DNA of 64,000 nucleotides from Streptomyces calvus. GTDB lineage: Bacteria; Actinomycetota; Actinomycetes; Streptomycetales; Streptomycetaceae. Every line of letters begins with the position of its first letter. Within the stretch, counting starts at the first letter, position 1. Positions 42,285 through 50,450 of this stretch are shown piece by piece. The stretch is taken from assembly GCF_006782915.1 (NCBI RefSeq), contig NZ_VCNP01000054.1, forward strand, positions 124,001 to 188,000, written 5' to 3'. The notes beneath the pieces were generated by a model. That model saw nothing but the letters and a program-made list of their open reading frames with translations, was not told the origin of the DNA and did not search any database. Made by a program: the position numbers and the translations under genes.

Positions 42285-43082
42285 TTGTCCCTCACGCGCA
42301 GACAGGCCGCCGCCGCGGGCCTGGCTCTCCCGCTGGGCCTCGCCGCGGCCGGCACGGCGCAGGCCGCTCCCGGTCCCCGCTCCCGGACCCTCCACATCGC
42401 CGGTGACTCCACCGCCGCGCAGAAGTACGCCGACGCCGCGCCCGAGACCGGGTGGGGTATGGCGCTGCCGTTCCTGCTCAACCGGCGGCTGGACGTCGCC
42501 AACCACGCCGTCAACGGGCGGAGTTCGAAGAGCTTCGTCGACGAGGGCAGGCTGGACGCGGTCCTCGCCGTGATCCGGGCCGGTGACCTGCTGGTCGTGC
42601 AGTTCGCGCACAACGACGAGAAGGCCGAGGACCCGAGCCGCCACACCGAACCCTGGACCACGTACCAGGAGTACCTGCGGATGTACGTCGACGGCGCGCG
42701 GGCCCGCGGCGCGCACCCCGTGCTGGCCACCCCGGTGGAGCGGCGGCGGTTCGACGCGGCCGGACGGGCCGTGCCGAGCCACGGCGAGTACCCGGCGGCG
42801 ATGCGGGCGCTGGCCGAGCGGGAGCGGGTCCCGCTGCTGGACGTCCAGGCGCTGTCGCTGGCGCTGTGGCAGCGGCTCGGGGCCGAGGAGACCAAGACGT
42901 ACTTCAACTGGACGGCGACCGAGCAGGACAACACGCACTTCAATCCGCCGGGCGCGATCGCCGTGGCGCGGCTTGTCGCCCGGGAGCTGCTGCGCACCCG
43001 GGTGCTCGCCCCGCGCGACGTGCGGCGGCTGGAGGAGGAGATCCCGCAGTCGTGGATCACCTGGCCGGAGGCCGCCGCGTAA
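42285..43082 (+). CDS. Secreted rhamnogalacturonan acetylesterase (GDSL/SGNH)
   Basis: This 265-residue enzyme starts at TTG behind a GAAAGG site. A Tat-like signal SLTRRQAAAAGLALPLGLAA ends at AQA. SGNH blocks are visible: block I IAGDST with the catalytic serine, the glycine block NGRSSKSF, block III VQFAHND with Asn, and the terminal DNTHFNPPGA with catalytic His. This set is that of CE12 rhamnogalacturonan acetylesterases, which remove acetyl groups from pectin. It precedes pectate lyase and pectinesterase genes on the same strand. Confidence 0.92.
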   Translation: MSLTRRQAAAAGLALPLGLAAAGTAQAAPGPRSRTLHIAGDSTAAQKYADAAPETGWGMALPFLLNRRLDVANHAVNGRSSKSFVDEGRLDAVLAVIRAGDLLVVQFAHNDEKAEDPSRHTEPWTTYQEYLRMYVDGARARGAHPVLATPVERRRFDAAGRAVPSHGEYPAAMRALAERERVPLLDVQALSLALWQRLGAEETKTYFNWTATEQDNTHFNPPGAIAVARLVARELLRTRVLAPRDVRRLEEEIPQSWITWPEAAA

Positions 43083-43112
43083 CACCCCTGGACCACGAAG
43101 GAGAGCCGCACC

Positions 43113-44444
43113 GTGAACAGACCGATATGGCATGGGCATGCCATTACCAGAGCCGCCTCGCTGGCCGGCTGCACCGCCCTCGTGCTGGCCCTGACCGGCA
43201 CCGGCGCCCAGGCGCACTCCCCCGCGCACCACCCCGACCCCGCCCGCCAGACGCTGGGCGCCGGCGACGGCTGGGCCGCCCACGGCACCGGCACCACCGG
43301 CGGCGCGGACGCCGACGCCGAGCACGTGTACACCGTCACCGACTGGGCCGGGTTCAAGGCGGCCCTGACGGCCGGCGGCACGGCGCCGAGGATCATCAAG
43401 GTGAAGGGGACCATCGACGCGGTCTCCCAGGGCTGCGAGGCGTTCGCCGCGCCCGGCTACGACTTCGACGCCTACCTGGAGAAGTACGCGCCGGAGACCT
43501 GGGGCCTGGAGCAGGACCTGAGCGCCGAGCCCGACGACAGCCCGGAAGGACTGCGCAGGGCCTCCGCCGCCCGGCAGGACACCGCCATCAAGGCGAACAT
43601 CCCGGCCGACACCACCATCATCGGCGTCGGCCGGAACGCCGGCATCAAGGGCGCCAGCCTGCAGATCCGCGGCGTCGACAACGTCATCGTCCGCAACCTC
43701 ACCCTGGAGAGCCCGGTCGACTGCTTCCCCCAGTGGGACCCGACCGACGGCAGCAAGGGCAACTGGAACTCCGAGTACGACACCGCCGTCGTGTACGGCT
43801 CCACCCACGTCTGGCTGGACCACAACACCTTCACCGACGGCGAGCACCCCGACAGCGAGGCCCCGACGTACTTCGGCATGCTGTACCAGCAGCACGACGG
43901 CGAACTGGACATCGTCCGGGGCGCGAACTACGTCACCGCCTCCTGGAACGTCTTCACCGAGCACGACAAGACGATCCTGATCGGCAACAGCGACGGCGAG
44001 TCCACCGCCGTCGGCGACCGGGGCAAACTCAAGGCCACCTTCCACCACAACCTGTTCTCGAACCTGGTCGAGCGCGCGCCGCGGGTCCGCTTCGGACAGG
44101 TCGACGTGTACAACAACCACTTCGTCGCCGACGCCGGCTACTCCTACAGCTTCGGCATCGGCAAGGAGTCCCAGCTCGTCGCCGAGCACAACGCGTTCAC
44201 GCTGCCCGAGGGCATCAGCCCGGCGAAGATCCTCAAGCGCTGGAACGACTCACCGCTCACCGCCGCGCACAACCGCGTCAACGGCCGGAGCACCGACCTC
44301 ATCGCCGTGCACAACGCGGAGATCCCGCAGGAGACCCTGCGCTCCGGCGCCGGATGGACCCCCGCCCTGCGCGCCGCCGTCCACCCGGCCCGTGCCGTCC
44401 CGGCCCTGGTGAAGCACCACGCGGGCGCCGGCCGCGTCCGCTGA
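43113..44444 (+). CDS. Secreted pectate lyase, PL1 family
   Basis: This 443-residue secreted enzyme starts at GTG behind AAGGAG. Its signal peptide ends near GAQA. The beta-helix shows ADTTIIGVGRNAGIKGASLQ, VDNVIVRNLTLESPVD, STHVWLDHNTFTDGEH with the calcium-binding Asp, and HHNLFSNLVERAPRVRFGQV with the catalytic Arg region of PL1. The length is somewhat above average owing to an N-terminal acidic insert (residues 110-150). It cuts polygalacturonate by beta-elimination. The gene is 30 bp after the acetylesterase. Confidence 0.95.
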   Translation: MNRPIWHGHAITRAASLAGCTALVLALTGTGAQAHSPAHHPDPARQTLGAGDGWAAHGTGTTGGADADAEHVYTVTDWAGFKAALTAGGTAPRIIKVKGTIDAVSQGCEAFAAPGYDFDAYLEKYAPETWGLEQDLSAEPDDSPEGLRRASAARQDTAIKANIPADTTIIGVGRNAGIKGASLQIRGVDNVIVRNLTLESPVDCFPQWDPTDGSKGNWNSEYDTAVVYGSTHVWLDHNTFTDGEHPDSEAPTYFGMLYQQHDGELDIVRGANYVTASWNVFTEHDKTILIGNSDGESTAVGDRGKLKATFHHNLFSNLVERAPRVRFGQVDVYNNHFVADAGYSYSFGIGKESQLVAEHNAFTLPEGISPAKILKRWNDSPLTAAHNRVNGRSTDLIAVHNAEIPQETLRSGAGWTPALRAAVHPARAVPALVKHHAGAGRVR

Positions 44445-44539
44445 CCCTCCCGGCAGCCGGCCGGGGCGGCCCGCTCCCCGCCCCCACCCACGGGGGTGCG
44501 CACCGCCCCGGCCCTCACCGTCCCCGAAGGAGCACCCGC

Positions 44540-45664
44540 ATGCCCTCCTCCCCAGGCCCGCTGTCCCTGTCCCGCAGGGGCTTCCTGCTCGCCGGCGCCA
44601 CGGCCGGCACCGCCCTCGCCCTGTCCGCCGCCCCCGCCCCGGCCGGCGGCCGGCCCGGCGGCCCGTTCGGCCGGTACGGCTCGCCCGCCGCCCGCCTCAC
44701 CCCCAGGACCCTGTACGTCCACCCCGGCGGCGCCGGTGACTTCACCTCCGTGCAGGCCGCGGTCACCGCCGCGACCGGCGTCGGACGCGTCCTCGTCATC
44801 GCGCCCGGCGTCTACCGGGAGACGGTCACGGTCGACGCCGACCGCACCGACATGACCTGGCTCGGCGCCTCCGAGAACCCCCGCGACGTGGTGATCGTCT
44901 ACAACAACGCGGCCGGCACCCCCAAGCCCGGCGGCGGCACCCTCGGCACCTCCGGCTCCGCCACCACCACCCTGCGCCCCGACGGCTTCACCGCCCGCTG
45001 GATCACCTTCGCCAACGACTGGCTGCGCGGCGACATCCCCGGCACCACCGGCACCCAGGCCGTCGCGCTCAAGGTGCAGGGCGACCGCAGCGCCTTCGTC
45101 CACTGCCGGTTCCTCGGCCACCAGGACACCCTGTACGCCGACTCCCTCTCCCTGGACGTCTTCGCCCGCCAGTACTTCGCCCACTGCTACGCCGAGGGCG
45201 ACGTCGACTTCGTCTTCGGCCGGGCCACCGCCGTCTTCGCGCACTGCCACTTCCGCACCCTGGTACGCCCCGACCTCACGGCCGCGCCGTACGGCTTCGT
45301 CTTCGCGCCGTCCACCGCCGGCGCCAACCCGCGCGGCTACCTGGTCACCCGCAGCCGGATCAGCAGCGAGGCCCCCGACGGCCACTACAAGCTGGCCCGC
45401 CCCTGGGTGCCCAGCTCCGACCGCACCGCCCGCCCGATGCTCACCGTCCGCGAGACCCACCTGAGCGCCGGCATCGACGCGGCCGAGCCGTACGCCACCA
45501 TGGCGAGCGGCTACCCCTGGCAGGACCAGCGCTTCGCCGAGTACCGCAACACCGGCCCCGGCGCCGTGATCACCGTCCCCGAGAACCGGCCCCAGCTCAC
45601 CCGCGCCGAGGCCGCCTCCCACACCCCGGCCGACCACCTCGGCGACTGGCGGCCCCGTGTCTAG
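44540..45664 (+). CDS. Secreted pectinesterase, CE8 family
   Basis: This 374-residue enzyme has a Tat signal LSRRGFLLAGATAGTALALS, cut near APA. The CE8 beta-helix has the catalytic residues in GHQDTLYADS (Gln and first Asp) and GDVDFVFGRATAVF (second Asp), with the Arg in YKLARPW. It removes methyl esters so that pectate lyases can act. A GAAGGAG site fixes the ATG at 44540, 95 bp after the lyase. The stop overlaps the next gene by 8 nt. Confidence 0.94.
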   Translation: MPSSPGPLSLSRRGFLLAGATAGTALALSAAPAPAGGRPGGPFGRYGSPAARLTPRTLYVHPGGAGDFTSVQAAVTAATGVGRVLVIAPGVYRETVTVDADRTDMTWLGASENPRDVVIVYNNAAGTPKPGGGTLGTSGSATTTLRPDGFTARWITFANDWLRGDIPGTTGTQAVALKVQGDRSAFVHCRFLGHQDTLYADSLSLDVFARQYFAHCYAEGDVDFVFGRATAVFAHCHFRTLVRPDLTAAPYGFVFAPSTAGANPRGYLVTRSRISSEAPDGHYKLARPWVPSSDRTARPMLTVRETHLSAGIDAAEPYATMASGYPWQDQRFAEYRNTGPGAVITVPENRPQLTRAEAASHTPADHLGDWRPRV

Positions 45665-46814
45665 CGCGGCGCGCCCGGGACGACGGGCGTTCGTCACCGG
45701 GGCCGCCGCCGCGGCCCTCGCCGCGGGCGCCGGGAGCAGCCGGGCGGCCGAACCCGTCGGCGGCAACCTGCCGCACTTCCACCCCGCCCTCAAGGACGAC
45801 CTGCGGTTCCCGCTCGCCTGGGGCACCTCGCCCGAACGGGACTTCGCCGCCTGGCGCCGGGCGGCCCGCGCCCAGGTCGAGGAACTGCTGTTCACCGACC
45901 GGCAGGACGACACCCCGTATGCGCCGGAGTTCACCGCGGGCGTCCGGGCCGGCGGCTGCACACGGCAGTCGGTGACCCTCTCCCTCACCCGGTACGAACG
46001 GGTCCGCGGCTCGCTGCTCACCCCGCACGGCCGCGGACCCTTCCCCGCGGTGCTCCTGCTGCACGACCACGGGTCGAAGTTCGACATCGGGAAGGAGAAA
46101 CTCGTCCGGCCCTGGCACGACGACACCCGTCTCGCCTCCGCGCAGGCCTGGGCCGACCGGTACTTCGACGGACGGTTCGTCGGCGACGAACTCGCCCGGC
46201 GCGGCTATGTGGTGCTGTGCCTGGACGCGCTCGGCTGGGGCGACCGCGGGCCCCTCGCCTACGAGCAGCAGCAGGCCCTGGCGAGCAACCTCTACCACCT
46301 GGGCTCCTCGCCCGCCGGGCTGATGGCGCGCGAGGACCAGCGGGCCGCCGCCTTCCTGGCGAGCCTGGACCGGGTGGACGGACGCCGGGTCGCCGCCGTC
46401 GGGTTCTCCATGGGCGGCTACCGCGCCTGGCAGGTCGCCGCCCTCAGCGACGACATCGCGGCGGCGGCGAGCGTGTGCTGGATGACGGGCCTGAAGGAGA
46501 TGATGGTCCCCGGCAACAACACGCTGCGCGGCCAGTCGGCGTTCCACATGCTCCACCCGGGGCTCTCCCGGCACCTGGACATCCCCGACGTGGCGAGCAT
46601 CGCCGCGCCCCGGCCGATGCTGTTCTTCCACGGCGGCCAGGACACCCTGTTCACCGCCGACGGGGTGCGGGTGGCCCACGAGAAGCTGCGCGCCGTGTGG
46701 CGCTCGCGCGGCGCCGAGGAGCGGCTGCGGCTGAAGACGTGGCCGGAGTACGGCCACGTCTTCAATTCCGCGATGCAGGACGAGGTGTACGCCTGGCTCG
46801 ACGCCGTGGTGTGA
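45657..46814 (+). CDS. Secreted alpha/beta-hydrolase (dienelactone-hydrolase/CE-like)
   Basis: This 385-residue exported hydrolase starts at GTG overlapping the pectinesterase end. A Tat-like signal (RPGRRAFVTGAAAAALAAGA) ends near SRA. The hydrolase domain has a nucleophile serine in GFSMGGYRAW, the acid in HGGQDTLF and the histidine in YGHVFNSAM. The long N-terminal part resembles the abhydrolase_7 group (acetyl-xylan or glucuronoyl/feruloyl-like esterases). In this operon a pectin- or hemicellulose-linked ester is the probable substrate. It is the last gene of the run and converges with the next gene after 11 bp. Confidence 0.85.
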   Translation: MSSAARPGRRAFVTGAAAAALAAGAGSSRAAEPVGGNLPHFHPALKDDLRFPLAWGTSPERDFAAWRRAARAQVEELLFTDRQDDTPYAPEFTAGVRAGGCTRQSVTLSLTRYERVRGSLLTPHGRGPFPAVLLLHDHGSKFDIGKEKLVRPWHDDTRLASAQAWADRYFDGRFVGDELARRGYVVLCLDALGWGDRGPLAYEQQQALASNLYHLGSSPAGLMAREDQRAAAFLASLDRVDGRRVAAVGFSMGGYRAWQVAALSDDIAAAASVCWMTGLKEMMVPGNNTLRGQSAFHMLHPGLSRHLDIPDVASIAAPRPMLFFHGGQDTLFTADGVRVAHEKLRAVWRSRGAEERLRLKTWPEYGHVFNSAMQDEVYAWLDAVV

Positions 46815-46825
46815 GCCGGCGCGGC

Positions 46826-49069
46826 TCAGTGCCGTACCGGCCGGACCGACTCCAGGGTGGGCACCACGGGTTCGATGCTGCCGTCGGCCGCGAACTCCAG
46901 GCGGTCGACGGTGGTCTCCCGGTGGGTGCCGTCGCCGCCGGGCCGGCCGGGGCCGTTCAGCGCGAACCGGTGGTAGACGACGTACCAGTCGTCGGTGCCG
47001 GGGGCGTTGACCACGGAGTGGTGGCCGGTGCCGAGGATGCCGTACTCGGGGCGCTTGGACAGGATGGTGCCCCGCTCGGTCCACGGGCCGAGCGGGGACG
47101 GCCCGGTCGCGTAGGCCACGTGGTAGTTCTCGCTGCGGGTGTCGTCCTCGGACCACATGAAGTAGTAGGTGCCGTGGCGCTTCACCACGAAGGAGCCCTC
47201 GCGGAAGTCCGTCGGGGTGATGTCCTTCACCCGCGAGGCGTCGAAGGACACCATGTCGTCGTGGAGCGGGACCACGTAGCCGCGCCCGTTGCCCCAGTAC
47301 AGGTACGAGCGGCCGTCGTCGTCGGTGAACACGGCCGGGTCGATCATCTGGCCGCTGAACTGCCCCTTGCCGATGAGTGGTTCGCCCAGCGCGTCCTTGA
47401 ACGGGCCGGCCGGCGCGTCGGCCACCGCCACGCCGATCTGCTGTTCGGCGCAGAAGTAGAAGTAGTACCTGCCGTCGCGTTCGGCGATCGCCGGCGCCCA
47501 GGCGTTCCGGTCGGCCCAGGACACGTCCGGCCCGAGGTCCAGGATCACGCCGTGGTCCGTCCAGTGCACCAGGTCCTTCGACGAGTAGGCCTTGAACCGC
47601 GTGCCGCCCCAGCCCGGGAAGCCGTCGGTCGTCGGGTAGATCCAGTAGCGGCCGTCCAGGTACCGCACGTCGGGGTCGGCGTTGAGGCCGGGCAGGACGG
47701 GACTGCGGGTGGGCACCGCCTCGACGGTCCAGGTGCGCCGGGTGCCGTCGGCGGCCGTCACCGTGTACGTCTGCGGCGCGCGGAAGTCACGGCGGGCACC
47801 GGCCCTCGGGCTGACCGTCGCGCCCTCGCCGGTCCACAGGGTCGGCGCGAGGCGCCGCAGGTCCGCGTCCGGTTCCATCGGCAGGACCACCTTGCCGGTC
47901 TCCTCGCTGACGACCGCGTACCCCTTCTGGCCGGGCGCGGTGGCGTCCACGATCGACGTGGGGCTCCGCGGGTAGGCGGCGAGCAGTCGGTCGTACTCGG
48001 CCTGCGTGACCGGGATGACGGTGCCGTGCCGCGGGCTCGCGGGCAGTTGGTAGTCCGTCGACGGGGTCCACGTGCCGGAGGCGAGGTCGGTGGTCTCGAA
48101 GGGGAGGTAGCCCCGGCCGCCGTACTCGTCGACGAACAGGTACCACTTCTCCTCGGTGTTCGACTTGAACACCGTCGGCCCCTCGCCCCGCTCCATGGCG
48201 CCGCGGCCGATGCAGTCGGAGACGAAGTCGTAGGAGGTGTCGGTCAGCGAGGTGGACTTCTCGCCGGTGATGAACTTGGAGCAGGGCGAGCCGGAGGACG
48301 GGTCGCGTTCGTCCTTGGTGTAGCGGTAGTAGGTGTCGTCGTGCCGGACGACGGTGGAGTCGATGACCGAGTAGCCCGGGTCGTTCCAGATCTTCGGCTC
48401 GCTGAACGTGCGGAAGTCCTTCGTGGTCGCGTACAGCATCCTGTTGTACGTCGAGCCGGTGTGGTCCGGGTCGTCGTCGGCGTACAGCTTGGACGCCCAG
48501 AAGACGACGTAGGCGTCGAGTTCGTCGTCCCAGTAGGCCTCCGGCGCCCAGGTGTTGCCCGCGTTGTCGGGGGAGACCTCGACCAGGCGCTGGTCGGTCC
48601 AGTGGACCAGGTCGGTGGACTCCCACACCATGATCGACTTGCTGCCGTGCCGCTGGACCTCGTCCCAGCTGCCGCTGCTGTTCCGGTACATCCGCAGGTC
48701 GGTGGCGATCATGTAGAACCGGTCGCCCTCGGGGGAGCGGATCACGAACGGGTCGCGCAGCCCCTTCTCGCCGATGGTCGACGTCAGCACCGGCTCGCCG
48801 CCGTTCAGTTCGCGCCAGTGCAGGGCGTCGTTGCCGCGGCTGAGGGCGTAGCGGATCTGCTCGCCGTCCGCGGTGCCCTCGCCGGTGAAGTAGGCGAAGA
48901 GGTAGCCGGCGTACGTGGGCTGCTTCACGGGCGGTGCTCCGGGGTGTGCGGTGGCCGGCGGGGCGGCGAGGAGGGTGAGCAGGAGAGCGAGGGCCGCGAG
49001 GCAGGCCCGGGCGGCGAGGGACGGGAGCCGGGGGACGAGAAGCGTGCGGCGGGCGATGAGGCGGCGCAT
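46826..49069 (-). CDS. Secreted protein with two GH43-type domains
   Basis: This 747-residue protein has a long Arg-rich signal (RRLIARRTLLVPRLPSLAARA then a hydrophobic stretch) ending near ATA. Residues about 45-340 form a first GH43-like propeller (KGLRDPFVIRSPEGDRFYMI, NTWAPEAYWDDELDAYVVFW, ERGEGPTVFKSNTEEKWYLF). A linker of about 100 residues follows that resembles a beta-sandwich (SPRAGARRDFRAPQTYTVTA). The second GH43 domain (about 450-745) has NADPDVRYLDGRYWIYPTTD, QMIDPAVFTDDDGRSYLYWG and FREGSFVVKRHGTYYFMWSE, with full Asp/Asp/Glu triad positions. It is probably an arabinanase or arabinofuranosidase acting on pectin side chains. The start is set at ATG 49069 with AGGAAG. Confidence 0.9.
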   Translation of the reverse strand: MRRLIARRTLLVPRLPSLAARACLAALALLLTLLAAPPATAHPGAPPVKQPTYAGYLFAYFTGEGTADGEQIRYALSRGNDALHWRELNGGEPVLTSTIGEKGLRDPFVIRSPEGDRFYMIATDLRMYRNSSGSWDEVQRHGSKSIMVWESTDLVHWTDQRLVEVSPDNAGNTWAPEAYWDDELDAYVVFWASKLYADDDPDHTGSTYNRMLYATTKDFRTFSEPKIWNDPGYSVIDSTVVRHDDTYYRYTKDERDPSSGSPCSKFITGEKSTSLTDTSYDFVSDCIGRGAMERGEGPTVFKSNTEEKWYLFVDEYGGRGYLPFETTDLASGTWTPSTDYQLPASPRHGTVIPVTQAEYDRLLAAYPRSPTSIVDATAPGQKGYAVVSEETGKVVLPMEPDADLRRLAPTLWTGEGATVSPRAGARRDFRAPQTYTVTAADGTRRTWTVEAVPTRSPVLPGLNADPDVRYLDGRYWIYPTTDGFPGWGGTRFKAYSSKDLVHWTDHGVILDLGPDVSWADRNAWAPAIAERDGRYYFYFCAEQQIGVAVADAPAGPFKDALGEPLIGKGQFSGQMIDPAVFTDDDGRSYLYWGNGRGYVVPLHDDMVSFDASRVKDITPTDFREGSFVVKRHGTYYFMWSEDDTRSENYHVAYATGPSPLGPWTERGTILSKRPEYGILGTGHHSVVNAPGTDDWYVVYHRFALNGPGRPGGDGTHRETTVDRLEFAADGSIEPVVPTLESVRPVRH

Positions 49070-49223
49070 GAGGCTTCCTGTCGGAGTGTGAGGGATTCTG
49101 TTGGGTTGGCGTGCCCTCGGAGTGTCACCAGTGGAGCGGGGGCCGTCAACCGGTGCGTCGGGGGCCGGACGCACCGAAAGTTTTCGGCTGTTTTCGCTGT
49201 TCGCAGCCTCGGACAAGCGGGAG

Positions 49224-49253
49224 CGCCCCGCCGGTTCCGACCGGCGGGGCGCC
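49224..49253 (-). terminator. Terminator after the PL3 pectate lyase
   Basis: GCGCCCCGCCGGT (49224-49236), loop TCCG, ACCGGCGGGGCGC (49241-49253) form a perfect 13-bp stem, 23 bp after the PL3 stop on the minus strand and ahead of the GH43 promoter. Confidence 0.9.
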
Positions 49254-49276
49254 CTTGGTTCACGTGCTCGGCGGGC

Positions 49277-50107
49277 TCAGTCGTAGCTGATGTCCGAGGC
49301 CGAGAACGTGCAGTACTTTCCGTCCGGGCCCGAGCCGAGGTCCTTCGGCTCCTTGCCCGAGTTGTTGCCCTCGTAGCGGGTGCAGGTCTTGATCTTCTTC
49401 TTGCTGTCGCCGTGGATGCGGATCTCCGACAGCGTGGCCGTGTCGCCGTAGTTGGTGTTGATGCCGACCAGAGACTTGCCGGGCGCGGTGACGTCGATGT
49501 CCTTCAGCACGATCGTGCGCTTGTACTGCTTCTTGCAGTTGCCGCAGGAGCGCACCAGCTTGCCGAAGTCCTCCACCTGGAAGCCGCTCACCGTGAGCGT
49601 GCCGGCGCCGTTGAACTGGAGCACCTTGTCGTCGGCCTTCCTCGCGCCGCCGCCGACCACCCGGTACTGCGCCGACGACGACGTGCCCTTGAAGCTGGCG
49701 GCGTCCTCGCCGACGTCCAGCCACCACACGTTCTCAAGCGTGCAACTGCCCTTGCAGTGCACGCCGTCGGCGGCCGGGGTGCCGATGATCACGTTCTTCA
49801 GCGTGGCGCCGTCGGCCAGCTCGAAGATCGGGTCCTGGCCCTCGTCCTGGCCGTCGCCGCCGAGGTCGCCGGTGCCGTAGTACTTCTTCATGCCGCCGTC
49901 GTGGACGCCGGAGACGGGGACGGTCTTCGAGACCGGCTTGCTGCCGGTGTCGGAGGGCCAGGAGGCGGCGGCGCCCGCGGTGGACAGCATCGACGAGGTG
50001 ACGATCGCCGCGCCCGTGAGGCCGAGCGCGGAGACACCGGCGATCACGGCCCGCCGCCTGGTGCTGCGGCGGCGGTGGGAGGCGCGCTGTTCGGGTTGTG
50101 CAGTCAT
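49277..50107 (-). CDS. Secreted pectate lyase, PL3 family
   Basis: This 276-residue secreted enzyme has a Tat-like basic start (SHRRRSTRRRAVIAGVSALG) and a cleavage site near AAA. The PL3 fold is shown by ASWPSDTGS, GDGGQDEGQDPIFELADGAT-like motifs with the calcium-binding Glu/Asp, LKNVIIGTPAADGVHCKGSC, ENVWWLDVGEDAASFKG with its Glu-Asp pair, and four or more cysteines expected to form disulfides. It acts with the PL1 lyase and pectinesterase on polygalacturonate. An AAGGA site precedes the ATG. It is monocistronic. Confidence 0.95.
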   Translation of the reverse strand: MTAQPEQRASHRRRSTRRRAVIAGVSALGLTGAAIVTSSMLSTAGAAASWPSDTGSKPVSKTVPVSGVHDGGMKKYYGTGDLGGDGQDEGQDPIFELADGATLKNVIIGTPAADGVHCKGSCTLENVWWLDVGEDAASFKGTSSSAQYRVVGGGARKADDKVLQFNGAGTLTVSGFQVEDFGKLVRSCGNCKKQYKRTIVLKDIDVTAPGKSLVGINTNYGDTATLSEIRIHGDSKKKIKTCTRYEGNNSGKEPKDLGSGPDGKYCTFSASDISYD

Positions 50108-50450
50108 CGCAATGTCCTTGCGTGCGGGGGGTGTTTGCGTCTTCTGGTCGCCGCCGGGGCCGACGGGGTTGCCGCCGTCCGCGATCTTTTTCCGCGGCCC
50201 TGCCGCGTGCCTTCGTTCGAGTGGGGAGCGTCACGAGGTCGGACGGGTGCTCGCGTGACGTCCGATCGGTTCGCCTGGCGCGACGGGGTCGCGTGGCCGA
50301 CTCCTGACCGGATCGAGGAAGTCGCGAGCGGCTCCACGACTGGTCGCTGCCCGCACTTCCTCGGCCTCGACGGCTTCCACCTTCACGCCCGGGGCCGTTC
50401 CGAGTGCACGGCGGAGCACTTCGTTGCTTTCACCGACGTCGCCGCAGCCG
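50108..50450. other. 343-bp intergenic region before PL3, with an orphan open frame
   Basis: The left part is the PL3 promoter region. A plus-strand frame from GTG 50255 reads VTSDRFAWRDGVAWPTPDRI and continues past the region into the antisense of the MFS gene. It has a cysteine-rich patch (NCCRCLADC) but no ribosome site and no family I recognise. It may be a decayed gene remnant; no terminator hairpin was clear. Confidence 0.4.

Noticed and set aside
40671..44189. Long minus-strand open frame (over 1100 codons) antisense to the binding-protein, esterase and lyase genes
   Set aside because: The plus-strand genes have signal peptides and catalytic motifs; the minus-strand product is low-complexity and Arg/Gly/Val-rich.
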